A stretch of 64,000 nt of DNA. Source: Gammaproteobacteria bacterium (GTDB lineage Bacteria; Pseudomonadota; Gammaproteobacteria; Ga0077536). Each line of letters starts with the position of its first letter. The stretch's first letter is position 1. A model generated the notes under the pieces. It saw only the letters and a program-made list of their open reading frames with translations, was not told the DNA's origin and ran no database searches. Below are positions 25,322 to 34,424 of this stretch, piece by piece. The stretch covers positions 62,001 through 126,000 of the forward strand of contig JACQWY010000021.1 in assembly GCA_016209015.1 (NCBI GenBank). The letters are read 5' to 3'. Both the position numbers and the translations under genes were made by a program.

Positions 25322-27676
25322 TCAGTAGTCTTCGGGACGCTCGACGGATTCGTCGACCAGCACCACGCGGCGGACGTCGGGCAGCGAATCGAGCGGGATG
25401 CTCATCTGGCCGAAGCCTTCGATGCCTTCTTCGCCGAGCCGCAGGATCCAGCTCTTCGGCAGATCCCAGAACTTGCGGAACTCCTCCAGGAACTTCTTCG
25501 AGCCGCTGAAGCTCGACGCGTACATGTGACGCACGTGCACGGCGGCATCCTTCAGGACCACGCGCTGCCGCTCCTGGTGGATCCAGTCGCGGACCGGCAC
25601 CGAACGCGCGATGCGCTCCTTCTTCATCTCCTCGCGGCGCTTCGCGGTCGCCGCGTCGTCGACCTTCCAGAGGCCCTTCGCATCCTGTGAGACGACGGCG
25701 CCGTACGTCGACTGCGCGAAACGCGGCAGCACGTAGTGGCCGTTGAGGTCGGCCTCGATCTGACGGCAGGAGCGCTCTATCGGATCCCCGAAGCCCGGGC
25801 CGCCGCGGATGAGGTTCAGGTAGAGGTCGTAATCCTCGAACGCCTGCTCGGTCGCCATCGTCTGCTTGTCGCGAATGACCTCGGCACCGGACCACAGCGA
25901 CTTCTCCCATTCCGGATGATCCGGATCCCAGTCGTGGCCGAGCGGCAGCGATTCGCCGTTCTCGATGCGCTCCTTCAGGCCCGTGTTGTGGGCGCAGAAG
26001 CGGTAGCCGGCAGACGACGGATAGCCGCCCATCATGCCCCAGTTGCAGACGACGTAGCCGTCGCCCATGAACGTCATCGCCCAGTCCTTCGCCTTCCAGA
26101 TCATGCGCAGGGTCTCGAAGCCGCAGCCGCCACGATACTTGCCGGCGCCGCCCGAGTTCGCCTTGATGGCGCGACCGAGGTAGACCATCGGCTCGGCGAG
26201 CTCCCAGATCTCCATGTCGCCCATGTCGCCTTCCGGATTCCAGATCGCGGCGGCATGATCGAGACCGTCGGCCCAGGCGCGCGCGCCCGTGCCGGAGGCG
26301 GCGGGCTCGAAGCTGTTCACGGCGTGGAAGTCGCCGTCCTGGTTGATGCCCCCGCCCTGCAGCCAGTTCGCCGTCGAGCTGTTGCCCGCGTTCACTTCCT
26401 CGAGATAACCGCGGCCGAAGTAGCAGCGGCCGATGCCGCGCCAGAGCGAGGTCCACGACCCGACGAGAAAGTGCCAGGCATAGGCGTGGCCGGTGCGGCG
26501 GTCGTCCGGATTCATCCACGTGCCGTAGGGCAGGTGGAATTCCGTGCCGTAGTAGGCGCCGTCGTTCACGCGCTCGTTCGGCACGAGGTGCTGGGTCATG
26601 AACACCCAGATGCCCGACGTGAACGCGACCTGGCTCGAGTTGTAGGTATGCCAGCCCCAGCGGCTCGCGCCCTCGAAGTCGAGCCTCCAGCCGCCGTCCT
26701 TCTTGATTTCGATCGTCGATGGCGAGTGCATGATGGAGTCGATCTTCGCGTACTGCGCGGGCGTCGCCATCGCTTCGTGCTTGTAGGGCACGTCGATGAA
26801 GGACACCTGGCGGTACTTGCCCGGGATGAGCATCGACTTCACGCGCTTGTGCAGCGCGACGCGGCCGTCCTCGATGACCTCGTAGCCGAAGCCGTCGAAG
26901 ACCTCGATGCCGACTTCGCCGATCACTTCCTCGATGCGATCGCGGACCATGTGACAGCCCGCGATGCGCGTGCGCTCGTCGAGGATCCAGTAGTTCGTCG
27001 CGCGTACGTTGCGCTGGCTCTCGTGCAGCCAGTCGCGCAGCGGCTCGTCGTTCACACCCGTTTTGCGGCAGGTGATCTGCAGGCCGTCGCCGAAGCGCGA
27101 GAACTGGCCGTTCGACATCGAGCCCGGCGACACCGCGCCGAGATCGATGACGTGCGTCACGCCGCCGACCCAGCCCACGAGATCGCCCTGCCAGAAGATC
27201 GGGACGATCGTCGCGACGTCGCAGGGGTGCACGTTGCCGATCGCGCAGTCGTTGTTCGTGAACATGTCACCCGGCTGAATCGTCGGGTTGCGCTCCCAGT
27301 CGTTCTCGATCATGTATTTGATCGCCGCGCCCATCGTGCCCACGTGGATCATGATGCCCGTGGAGGTGAGGATCGCGTCGCCGGCCGGATTGTAGAGCGT
27401 GAAGCACAGCTCGCCTTCCTGCTCGACGATCGGGGAGGCGGCGATCTTCTTCGCCGTCTCGCGCGCGTCGACGAGCACCGCGCGGATGCGCGACGCGAGC
27501 TTCTCGAAGAAGATCGGATCGCCTTCCTTGATGGCGAGCTTCGTCAGACCGTTGTAGGCGCCCGTTTCAGCGGTGCGGGCCAGCACCTGATTGCGATGTT
27601 CGCGGAGCGTGAGGCCGCTGCGGCACAGACCGGTCTTGCGGCGCTCGTTCGGCATCATCTTCAATACACTGCTCAT
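25322..27676 (-). CDS. acxB: Acetone carboxylase alpha subunit (hydantoinase B type)
   Basis: Large subunit of acetone carboxylase, 784 residues, close to the known alpha-subunit size. Hydantoinase-B signatures include QPGDMFTNNDCAIGNVHPCDV, VGGVTHVIDLGAVSPGSMS and the glycine-rich GGAGKYRGGCGFET. In the characterised enzyme this subunit holds the Mn site for carboxylation. I chose the ATG at 27676 with AGGAG eight bases upstream; the longer frame runs back into acxA and is rejected. Gap to acxA is 28 bases. Confidence 0.94.
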   Translation of the reverse strand: MSSVLKMMPNERRKTGLCRSGLTLREHRNQVLARTAETGAYNGLTKLAIKEGDPIFFEKLASRIRAVLVDARETAKKIAASPIVEQEGELCFTLYNPAGDAILTSTGIMIHVGTMGAAIKYMIENDWERNPTIQPGDMFTNNDCAIGNVHPCDVATIVPIFWQGDLVGWVGGVTHVIDLGAVSPGSMSNGQFSRFGDGLQITCRKTGVNDEPLRDWLHESQRNVRATNYWILDERTRIAGCHMVRDRIEEVIGEVGIEVFDGFGYEVIEDGRVALHKRVKSMLIPGKYRQVSFIDVPYKHEAMATPAQYAKIDSIMHSPSTIEIKKDGGWRLDFEGASRWGWHTYNSSQVAFTSGIWVFMTQHLVPNERVNDGAYYGTEFHLPYGTWMNPDDRRTGHAYAWHFLVGSWTSLWRGIGRCYFGRGYLEEVNAGNSSTANWLQGGGINQDGDFHAVNSFEPAASGTGARAWADGLDHAAAIWNPEGDMGDMEIWELAEPMVYLGRAIKANSGGAGKYRGGCGFETLRMIWKAKDWAMTFMGDGYVVCNWGMMGGYPSSAGYRFCAHNTGLKERIENGESLPLGHDWDPDHPEWEKSLWSGAEVIRDKQTMATEQAFEDYDLYLNLIRGGPGFGDPIERSCRQIEADLNGHYVLPRFAQSTYGAVVSQDAKGLWKVDDAATAKRREEMKKERIARSVPVRDWIHQERQRVVLKDAAVHVRHMYASSFSGSKKFLEEFRKFWDLPKSWILRLGEEGIEGFGQMSIPLDSLPDVRRVVLVDESVERPEDY

Positions 27677-27704
27677 ATGGTTTCTCCTGTTGAGCGTCGC
27701 GGTT

Positions 27705-29849
27705 TCAGACTTCGCGCAGGTGGAAGAGGCGGTGCGAGTCGAGGCGGGTCGACCAGCCCTCGGGCACGACGAGCGTCGTCGCCGGCGACTCGATGACCGC
27801 GGGGCCCGCGATCTCGTTGCCGGCGCGCAGCGCTTCCATGCTGTAGAGCTTCGCGATCTTCCAGACGCCGCGCTGGTAGAAGGGCCGCGAGCCGAGCTCG
27901 GAATCCCGCGGCGGGGTCGGGCCTTCCTCGGGCTCCATCGGCACCTTCGGCTTCTTCGTCGCGACGATGCCGCGCATGATCGCGCCGGTGATGCCGAAGC
28001 CGAGCTCGGGGGAACGCGCGGCGCGCGCGTAGACACGGGCGTAGGTTTCGTCGAACGCTTCCACGATGCGGTTCCAGTCCTCGACGCTCGAGACCGTGCC
28101 GAGCGGGGAGTCGATTTCCAGATCGTTCAACTGGCCGAGGTACTGCATGCTGAAGCCGGGCTTCAGGATCACGTCCTCCGGCTTGAAGCCGTTGATGCGG
28201 AACTCCTCGATGACCTTCTCGGCGAGCTCGTCCCAGGCCTGCTGCAGCGTCACACAGCTCGCGGTCTTCGTCCCGTCGCTCGCGCTCGGCGGCACGGCGA
28301 TGTCGACGGACTTGTCGTAGCGGTACTCGAACTCGGCCGTCGCGCAGCCGAAGGCCGAGAAGCCCGCCGCCCAGGCCGGAATGATGACGTCCTTGAAGCC
28401 CAGGCCCTCGGTGTAACCGTAGGTGTGGACCGGACCGGCACCGCCGTAGGAGAAGCAGACGAAGTCGAGCGGGTTGTAACCCTTCGCGTTGATCATCGAG
28501 CGCAGGTGACCGCGCAGCGACTGGTCGAGAATCTCGATCACGCCGCCCGCCGCTTTCTCCACGGTGAGGCCCAGCGGATCGGCGACCTGCGTCTTGATCG
28601 CCTGCCGCGCGCGCTCGACGTTCAGCTTCAGCGCGCCGCCGAGGAAGTTGTCCGGGTTCAGGTAACCGAGCACGACGTGGCAGTCGGAGACCGTCACGGT
28701 ATCGATGCCGCCTTCTTCCCAGCAGCAGCCGACACGATAGCCCGCGGAGTCCGGACCGAGCTTGATGGACTGCGAATAGGGATCGACGCGCACGAAGCTG
28801 CCGGCGCCGGCGCCGACGGAATCCATCGCGACGAGCGGGAGCGAGACGAGCAGACGCGCCATGTTCGGATCCTTCTGGATCGCGAACTCGCCTTTCGTGA
28901 TGAGCGCCATGTCGAAGCTCGTGCCGCCGATGTCGGAGCAGGCGATGTTGTCGTAGCCGAGCGCCTCACCGAGGAACTTCGAGCCGATGACGCCGCCGAT
29001 CGGGCCGGAGACGAGCGTGCGCGCGAGCTCCTTCGCTTTCCAACTGATGGTGCCGCCGTGGCTCGCCATCACGCGCAGATCGTATTTCGCGCCGACGCCG
29101 CGCATGCGGTCCGAGATGCCGAGCAGCGTCTTGCGCGACGGCTCGGCGGCATAGGCCTCGAGGATCGTCGTGTTCGAGCGGTGGCTCTCCTTGCGGGTCG
29201 GGTAGTAGTCGACCGAGGTGAAGACGGGGATGTTCGAGCCGCGCCGGGCGAGGATCTCGCGCGCGATTTCCGCGACGCGGCGCTCGTGCTTGCCGTTCTT
29301 GTGGGCATGCAGGAAGACGATCGCGATCGCTTGCGCGCCCTGATCGAGCAGGCGGGTCGTGGCCTCGACGGCCTCTTTCTCGCGCAGCGGAATGACGATG
29401 TCGCCGTGGCAGTCGACGCGCTCCGTCACGCCCACCGTGCGCTCCGCCGGGACGAGCGGCTCGTCGTAGCGGTGCGTGTTCAGGTGCAGGCGATCCTCGA
29501 GCGAGTAGCCGAGGTAGCACTGGATGCCGCGGCCCATGCGGTGAAAGTCCTCCATGCCGCGGTTCACGATGAGCCCGACCTTCATGCCCTTGCGCTGCAC
29601 GACGCGGTTCAGCATCGCGGTGCCGGAGTAGACGGCGGTGACGAGCTCGGGATAGACCTCCTCGAGCTTGCGCCCCCACAGGTGGAGCGCGTCGCCGGAA
29701 GATTCCATGACGGCGCTGGCTTCGTCGTTCGGATTGCTCTGTGCCTTGCCCACGACGAATTCGCCGTCGGCGCGCACGAAGAAGGTGTCGGTCATCGTGC
29801 CGCCGGCATCGATACCCATCACCTCCACGAGGTGTGCGAGATTGTTCAA
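27705..29849 (-). CDS. acxA: Acetone carboxylase beta subunit (hydantoinase A type)
   Basis: ATP-dependent subunit that phosphorylates acetone and bicarbonate. ASKHA-type nucleotide loop GIDAGGTMTDTF near the N-terminus, NRVVQRKGMKVGLIVNRGMEDF, the CSDIGGTSFDMAL second phosphate loop and SYGGAGPVHTYGY are family hallmarks. I call a TTG start at 29849, directly after AGAGGAGGTCACC; it gives 714 residues, close to the roughly 717 of characterised beta subunits. A downstream ATG (at the MGIDAGG residues) is possible but would shorten the first strand. First gene of acxABC, preceded by a consensus sigma-54 promoter. Confidence 0.93.
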   Translation of the reverse strand: MNNLAHLVEVMGIDAGGTMTDTFFVRADGEFVVGKAQSNPNDEASAVMESSGDALHLWGRKLEEVYPELVTAVYSGTAMLNRVVQRKGMKVGLIVNRGMEDFHRMGRGIQCYLGYSLEDRLHLNTHRYDEPLVPAERTVGVTERVDCHGDIVIPLREKEAVEATTRLLDQGAQAIAIVFLHAHKNGKHERRVAEIAREILARRGSNIPVFTSVDYYPTRKESHRSNTTILEAYAAEPSRKTLLGISDRMRGVGAKYDLRVMASHGGTISWKAKELARTLVSGPIGGVIGSKFLGEALGYDNIACSDIGGTSFDMALITKGEFAIQKDPNMARLLVSLPLVAMDSVGAGAGSFVRVDPYSQSIKLGPDSAGYRVGCCWEEGGIDTVTVSDCHVVLGYLNPDNFLGGALKLNVERARQAIKTQVADPLGLTVEKAAGGVIEILDQSLRGHLRSMINAKGYNPLDFVCFSYGGAGPVHTYGYTEGLGFKDVIIPAWAAGFSAFGCATAEFEYRYDKSVDIAVPPSASDGTKTASCVTLQQAWDELAEKVIEEFRINGFKPEDVILKPGFSMQYLGQLNDLEIDSPLGTVSSVEDWNRIVEAFDETYARVYARAARSPELGFGITGAIMRGIVATKKPKVPMEPEEGPTPPRDSELGSRPFYQRGVWKIAKLYSMEALRAGNEIAGPAVIESPATTLVVPEGWSTRLDSHRLFHLREV

Positions 29850-29944
29850 GGTGACCTCCTCTGGATCGCTGGTGTGACCGCAACTTCCGAGTCGCTGCGG
29901 GCTGAAAAAACGCCTCGGGCGGGCGCTTGTGAGAGGAGGCTCGG

Positions 29945-29960
29945 AGCAATGGATATGCCA
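29945..29960 (-). promoter_or_regulatory. Sigma-54 (-24/-12) promoter of acxABC
   Basis: On the minus strand TGGCATATCCATTGCT matches the consensus TGGCAYRNNNNTTGCW at every defined position, with the required 10 bases between GG and GC. It lies about 95 bases upstream of the acxA TTG start. Known acetone carboxylase operons are driven by sigma-54 with an AcoR-type activator, which supports the call. Confidence 0.7.
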
Positions 29961-30000
29961 TGACCTCGATGTGCGAACGCAGCGTGAGCACGCATGCGGG

Positions 30001-30023
30001 CTGCAGCGGGTGACGCGCTGCAG
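30001..30023. promoter_or_regulatory. Candidate upstream activator site for acx
   Basis: Perfect dyad CTGCAGCG-GGTGACG-CGCTGCAG located about 40 bases upstream of the sigma-54 -24 element. Position and symmetry suit an enhancer-binding protein, although only one such dyad is obvious. Confidence 0.4.
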
Positions 30024-30102
30024 CAGTCGGGGGCGGTGCAAGATTCGACCGTTCGAATTCCGGACGATCGTGGGCGGGAGCGTTCGAACTACGGCCGGAG
30101 GA

Positions 30103-30537
30103 TCAGGCCTCGTTCCGAGCGCTGCGAATCGCCGCGACGATCACCTCGCTCGGTTCGCCGCGCAGGACCTTCTTCAATTCGCCGCGCGCGAGTGCGGCCT
30201 CCACCCCGCGTTCGACGAGCTGCCCGACGAGTCCGTCGAAGCGCTTGCGCCGCAGCGCGCCGTCGGCGCTCGCGTCGCGGCGATCGGCGAATGCGTCCAT
30301 GAGCGTCGAGCCGCAGACGCAGTTGCGGAAGCATTCGAGGATCACCGTGCCGTCGTCGTCCGCGGCGGCCTTGAGGCCGCTCGCGTGATTGCCGGGCGGA
30401 ACGGTGGCCGCGGCGAATTCCTCGGCAGTCTGGTAGACCCGGCCACAGGCGCGGCAGGTCTTCGGGAACGCGGATCCGAGCAGGGCGTGCAGGCCTGCCA
30501 GGAGCGAGGAATCGCCGGACTTCGCATCGGACGACAT
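30103..30537 (-). CDS. Small cysteine-rich (zinc-ribbon-like) protein
   Basis: A 144-residue protein with a CRACGRVY pair and, 45 residues later, CFRNCVCGSTL, likely a split zinc or iron site. The rest is helical and charged. I do not recognise a characterised family. GGAGGG lies upstream of the ATG at 30537. It sits between the acx promoter region and the patatin gene, both in the same orientation, and might be cotranscribed with the patatin gene, which ends 47 bases upstream of it. Confidence 0.7.
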   Translation of the reverse strand: MSSDAKSGDSSLLAGLHALLGSAFPKTCRACGRVYQTAEEFAAATVPPGNHASGLKAAADDDGTVILECFRNCVCGSTLMDAFADRRDASADGALRRKRFDGLVGQLVERGVEAALARGELKKVLRGEPSEVIVAAIRSARNEA

Positions 30538-30584
30538 AGTGGAACTCCCTCCATCGACGAGGTCATTCTAACCGCGGCGCGGCC

Positions 30585-33422
30585 TCACGCGGGCTTCATG
30601 TGCAGCCGTCCGTCGCGATCGCGCCGGAAGCTGTCCTTGATCGCCGCCGTACCGATGCACAGGCCGAGCAGTCGGTAGGCCTCGAACTGCGATTCGTCGA
30701 ACCACTGATCGCCCGTCGACTGATGCGGGAAGTCCGTGTGGGCGTAGGCGTAGTGACGCAGGTCCGCGGCGAGCATCTCGCGATCGACGAGCGAGGACTT
30801 GAGGTACAGCAGCGTGCCCGGCGTGCCTTCGGGATAGCGCACCTCGCCGCGCACGAAATGCGCGAGGCAGGGGCCGCCGTCGGCGAGCGGGCGGATCTCC
30901 GTGACGTCGAGGACGATGTCGACGTCGAGATCGGCGCGGCATTTCGCGATCGCGCTCGCGATGCCTTCGAACTGATACGCACCGTCGGCTTCGCCGTCGC
31001 ACACCACGATACGCGTGCAGCCGCGCCGCACGAGCTCGTAGAGTCCCATGTTGTCGAAGTGACCGCCGTCGCTCACGTAGACGTAGCGCGAATCCTCGTC
31101 GACGCTGCCGAACAGCTCCTTCAGGATATTGAACAGCCCGAAGCGCGGCCCGCCGCGCCGCCAGCGCCGCAGCGCTCCCGCGCCGGGGCCGATCGCCGCG
31201 TTCGAATTCGGCATCCACCAGCCGAGGCGGATGTTGAACATCGTCAGCAGGAAGGCGACGGCGGGCGAGGTGTGATACCCCATGTTCGGGCTCGCCGCGG
31301 CACCCGAAGTCGCGACCGCCGTCGCGAGGTGCAGGCCGCCGCCGCGATATTCGGGCGTCGGATAATAACCGCCGCGCAGCTCCGCGCCCCGGCCGAACGA
31401 ATAGCCGCAATAGAGCGGCGTGAACGTGTACGAGGCGGCGCTGCGCTCCTGCCAGGCGAGATGGTTGCCGCTCGTGAGATTCAGTGCCGCGCTCACGATG
31501 TGGAACGGACGGCCCTCGAGCGTCGCGAATTGCGGGTTGTCGCGCTCGTCGAAGCCGGTGAAGGGATGCGGCCGGCGCTCCGCGTTGCTCGCGCCGAGAT
31601 AGCAGCGCGCGATGCGGTTGCGGTAGAAGCCGTGATAGGAGAAGAGGTTCACGTCGACGCGCCAGGCCATGAGCACGACGAGCCCGAAGCACGCGAGGAG
31701 CGTGAGCGCGCAGGTCGCGAGCGGCAGATGCCAGGCGAGGACGTCAGTGCGCTCCATGCAGCCGACGAAGCTCTCCGCGAAGAAGGCCGCGGCGATGCCG
31801 TCCTGACCCTCGAACGCGGGACCGTTCGCGAAGAACAGATACAGCACCTCGGCGACGAGGCCGAGGAGGCCGACGACGAAGAAGTAGGGCGCGAGGCGCG
31901 TGACGAGCTCGCGCGTCGAGGACGCGCCCGGCACGCCGGTCTTCGCGCCGTGGCCGAACGCGAGGCCGGCGCCCGTCGTCACGAGCCAGCCGACGCCGCC
32001 CGAGCCGAGCACCCAGGCCGGGGCGCGACAGAACACCGGCGGCGCGATGAACGTGACCGCGAAGACGAGCAGCAGGCTCACGCCCACGATGCACAGCCAG
32101 GCGCCCGCGCGTGCCAGCCACTCGCGGACGGCTTCGGAGAAATCGCGACCCATGAGTCCGACGTGGAGCGTGATCGTCACGCCGATCGCAATCGCGATCG
32201 CGACCGTCCCGGGGCCCGCGACGAGCCAGACGTGCGCGTCGACGAAGGGCAGGCCGAGGACGCGCGCGATGCCGAAGCACACGAGACCGCCCACGGCACC
32301 GGCGAACAGGGAGCTGAGCAGCAGCGCGAGCACGCCGCGTCCCATCGCAGCCGCGCTGCGTCCCGCGGGCAGGCCGTCGCCGCCGCGCAGCCAGCGGCGC
32401 ACGGCCCAGCCGAGCACCATCGCGATCCCGCAGAGCGCGACGAGCCGCACGTAGCACACCACGCCGCGCTCGATCCAGAACAGCAGCTCCTGCACCGTCG
32501 GCGTGAGCTGCCAGGTCTGCGCGGCGTCGACCCGCGTGGCGAACGCCTCGACGCGCAGCAGCGAGGCGAGGGCGGCGAGCTTCGCGCCGAGCGGGGTGGT
32601 GGCGAGCAGCGTCGCGGTCCGCGGCGGCTCCCAGGCCCCGACCAGGAGCACGAGTCCCCAGCACGCGGCGAACGTGACGGCCATGACGAAGGCCACCATG
32701 CCCTCGCCGGTCCAGCGCCGCCGCGGTGCGGCCGCCCCGGTGGCAGGCGCGGAATCGGAATCCACGAGATTGAAGCCCGTGAACACCGCCGCGAAGAACA
32801 ACGCCGCCGAGGTCAGGCTCTTCACGACCTCCGTCGGCCGCAATGCGGGATCCGCATCGAACCAGCGCGCGGTCACGACGGTGAACAGCCAGGCCGCGCC
32901 GCACACCATCATCAGCAGCGGTACGAGCATCAATTGATTCAGCAGCGTGTTGCGGAAGTGGGTCGTGATCGCGGTCCAGAAGTCCGCGCTCATGAAGCTC
33001 TTCTTCGGCGTGAGGTAATTGCTGAAGCGCCGCAGGTGCTCGATCTGCGGGATGCCCTCGTTGCGGGCGAGCGCCTCGCTCACCGTGTCGAGCGCGCGGC
33101 CGTTGACGTCCCGCGAGCGGGCCGCGGGCAGCGCCTCGCGCAGCTTCTGGCGCTCGCGCCCGAGCCAGGCCGTCAGCCAGCCGCCGATGTAACCGCCGCC
33201 CGAGATCGTGGACAGGAAATCGACGTCGTGCAGCAGACGCTGTTTCGCGAGCGCCTGCAGGACGCCGAGATTGAACGTCGCGCTGCGGATGCCGCCGCCG
33301 GAGAACGCGAGCCCGAAGAGCTCGTCCGGGCTGCTCTCGGGCGCATGGTCGCGGACGCTGCGCAGCTCCTCCATGCGCACCGTCGCCCAATCGATCGTCG
33401 ACACCAGTTCCGTCGTCGCCAT
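30585..33422 (-). CDS. Patatin-like phospholipase with a membrane-spanning insert
   Basis: A 945-residue protein whose catalytic parts are far apart. The oxyanion loop FSGGGIRSATFNLG is at about residues 41-53, the nucleophile region FLSTISGGGYIGGW at about 70-82 (the usual GxSxG reads TISGGG), and the catalytic Asp motif DGGHFDNMGLYEL at about 795. Between them lie about nine to ten hydrophobic membrane segments (residues about 160-590). The likely activity is phospholipase A or acyl hydrolase at the inner membrane. It is followed, on the same strand, by no recognisable partner; the upstream genes encode a lipoprotein and a peptidoglycan-binding protein that may share its transcript. Confidence 0.85.
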   Translation of the reverse strand: MATTELVSTIDWATVRMEELRSVRDHAPESSPDELFGLAFSGGGIRSATFNLGVLQALAKQRLLHDVDFLSTISGGGYIGGWLTAWLGRERQKLREALPAARSRDVNGRALDTVSEALARNEGIPQIEHLRRFSNYLTPKKSFMSADFWTAITTHFRNTLLNQLMLVPLLMMVCGAAWLFTVVTARWFDADPALRPTEVVKSLTSAALFFAAVFTGFNLVDSDSAPATGAAAPRRRWTGEGMVAFVMAVTFAACWGLVLLVGAWEPPRTATLLATTPLGAKLAALASLLRVEAFATRVDAAQTWQLTPTVQELLFWIERGVVCYVRLVALCGIAMVLGWAVRRWLRGGDGLPAGRSAAAMGRGVLALLLSSLFAGAVGGLVCFGIARVLGLPFVDAHVWLVAGPGTVAIAIAIGVTITLHVGLMGRDFSEAVREWLARAGAWLCIVGVSLLLVFAVTFIAPPVFCRAPAWVLGSGGVGWLVTTGAGLAFGHGAKTGVPGASSTRELVTRLAPYFFVVGLLGLVAEVLYLFFANGPAFEGQDGIAAAFFAESFVGCMERTDVLAWHLPLATCALTLLACFGLVVLMAWRVDVNLFSYHGFYRNRIARCYLGASNAERRPHPFTGFDERDNPQFATLEGRPFHIVSAALNLTSGNHLAWQERSAASYTFTPLYCGYSFGRGAELRGGYYPTPEYRGGGLHLATAVATSGAAASPNMGYHTSPAVAFLLTMFNIRLGWWMPNSNAAIGPGAGALRRWRRGGPRFGLFNILKELFGSVDEDSRYVYVSDGGHFDNMGLYELVRRGCTRIVVCDGEADGAYQFEGIASAIAKCRADLDVDIVLDVTEIRPLADGGPCLAHFVRGEVRYPEGTPGTLLYLKSSLVDREMLAADLRHYAYAHTDFPHQSTGDQWFDESQFEAYRLLGLCIGTAAIKDSFRRDRDGRLHMKPA

Positions 33423-33468
33423 CGTCGTCGCACCTCTGTCGATGGTTCGGGGCTCGCGAGCCGCGCCG

Positions 33469-34317
33469 TCACTTCACCGTGATCGCGAGTGTTCTCACGG
33501 CGCCCGAGGGATTCGTCAGCACGAGCTCGGTCCCGCCCGCGCCGCGCGCCGTGATCTCGAGCACTGCGTTCTGCTTCAGCACGGCGGTCGCGATGTGCTC
33601 GTCGTGCATGGCGTAGTTCAGGATCGGCAGGCCGCCGGTGACGAGCACGTTCTGCTTCTCGCCGGCCGCCATGTCCAGCGTCTCGCGCGACAGCGCGATG
33701 TCCTGCACGAGTCCCGCCTGGGTCTGCGCGCCGGCGTCCTGCAGTTCCCGGATCGTCGGCAGTTGCGCATTCAGCGCCTTCTCGACGAGGCTCAGCGCGC
33801 CCATCGTGCGCTTGAACAGCACCGCGGCCTCGGGCGTGAGCCGGGCGCTCGCCGGGGTGCGGCGCGCGGCGAGTGCCGCGAAGTATTCGGCCTGTGCGTT
33901 CTCGATGTAATGCGCGCCCTGCGCATAGGCTTCCGCGCGTTCCGTGGCGCCGAAGATCCCCTCGAGTTGCGGCATGACCGAGCTCGTGCCGGCGAGCGCG
34001 GTGATCGCGCCGAGGTTTGCCGTCGTCGCGCCGAGCCCCGCGGCGACCGCGGCGGTCAGTACCTGCACGGTGCCCGCGCTCTGGCGGGCGATGCGCGAGA
34101 TGCTCATGCGCTCGCGCAGCGCACTCGCAATCTGGCTCGAGAACGCGAGCACGTCCTGGTCGCCGACCGTGGCCGGATCCGCGGCCAGCACGCCGTCGGC
34201 CTCTTTCGACTGGAACAGATAGAGCCGCTTGTATTCCTGCGTGACCGGTATGCCGCCGCAGCCCGCGAGCATTGCCGCCGCGAGACCGATCGCGAGCAAA
34301 CGCTTCCTGTGTAGCAT
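33469..34317 (-). CDS. Predicted lipoprotein of unknown function
   Basis: A 282-residue protein with signal peptide and lipobox MLAGC, lipidated Cys at about residue 20. The body is largely helical with Ala/Thr-rich stretches (VQVLTAAVAAGLGATTANLG) and ends in a small beta domain (NAVLEITARGAGGTELVLTNPSG). No known family recognised. It lies 46 bases upstream of the patatin gene and 107 bases downstream of the peptidoglycan-binding gene, all on the minus strand, suggesting an envelope-related trio. Confidence 0.75.
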   Translation of the reverse strand: MLHRKRLLAIGLAAAMLAGCGGIPVTQEYKRLYLFQSKEADGVLAADPATVGDQDVLAFSSQIASALRERMSISRIARQSAGTVQVLTAAVAAGLGATTANLGAITALAGTSSVMPQLEGIFGATERAEAYAQGAHYIENAQAEYFAALAARRTPASARLTPEAAVLFKRTMGALSLVEKALNAQLPTIRELQDAGAQTQAGLVQDIALSRETLDMAAGEKQNVLVTGGLPILNYAMHDEHIATAVLKQNAVLEITARGAGGTELVLTNPSGAVRTLAITVK

Positions 34318-34424
34318 CGTCGAGCCTCCTTGCCATCGCTGCGTGTATCGACGTGCGGCGCACCGCGCACCGCACGCGGCACCGCCCCCGCGGCGGTGCC
34401 GGAAGATCGTCGTGCCTCACGCGC

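Noticed and set aside
27591-29963. 790-codon plus-strand frame opposite acxA
   Set aside because: Antisense to a certain acetone carboxylase gene; no recognisable fold.
30600-33482. 960-codon plus-strand frame opposite the patatin gene
   Set aside because: Antisense artefact, extremely rich in Glu/Arg/Ala.
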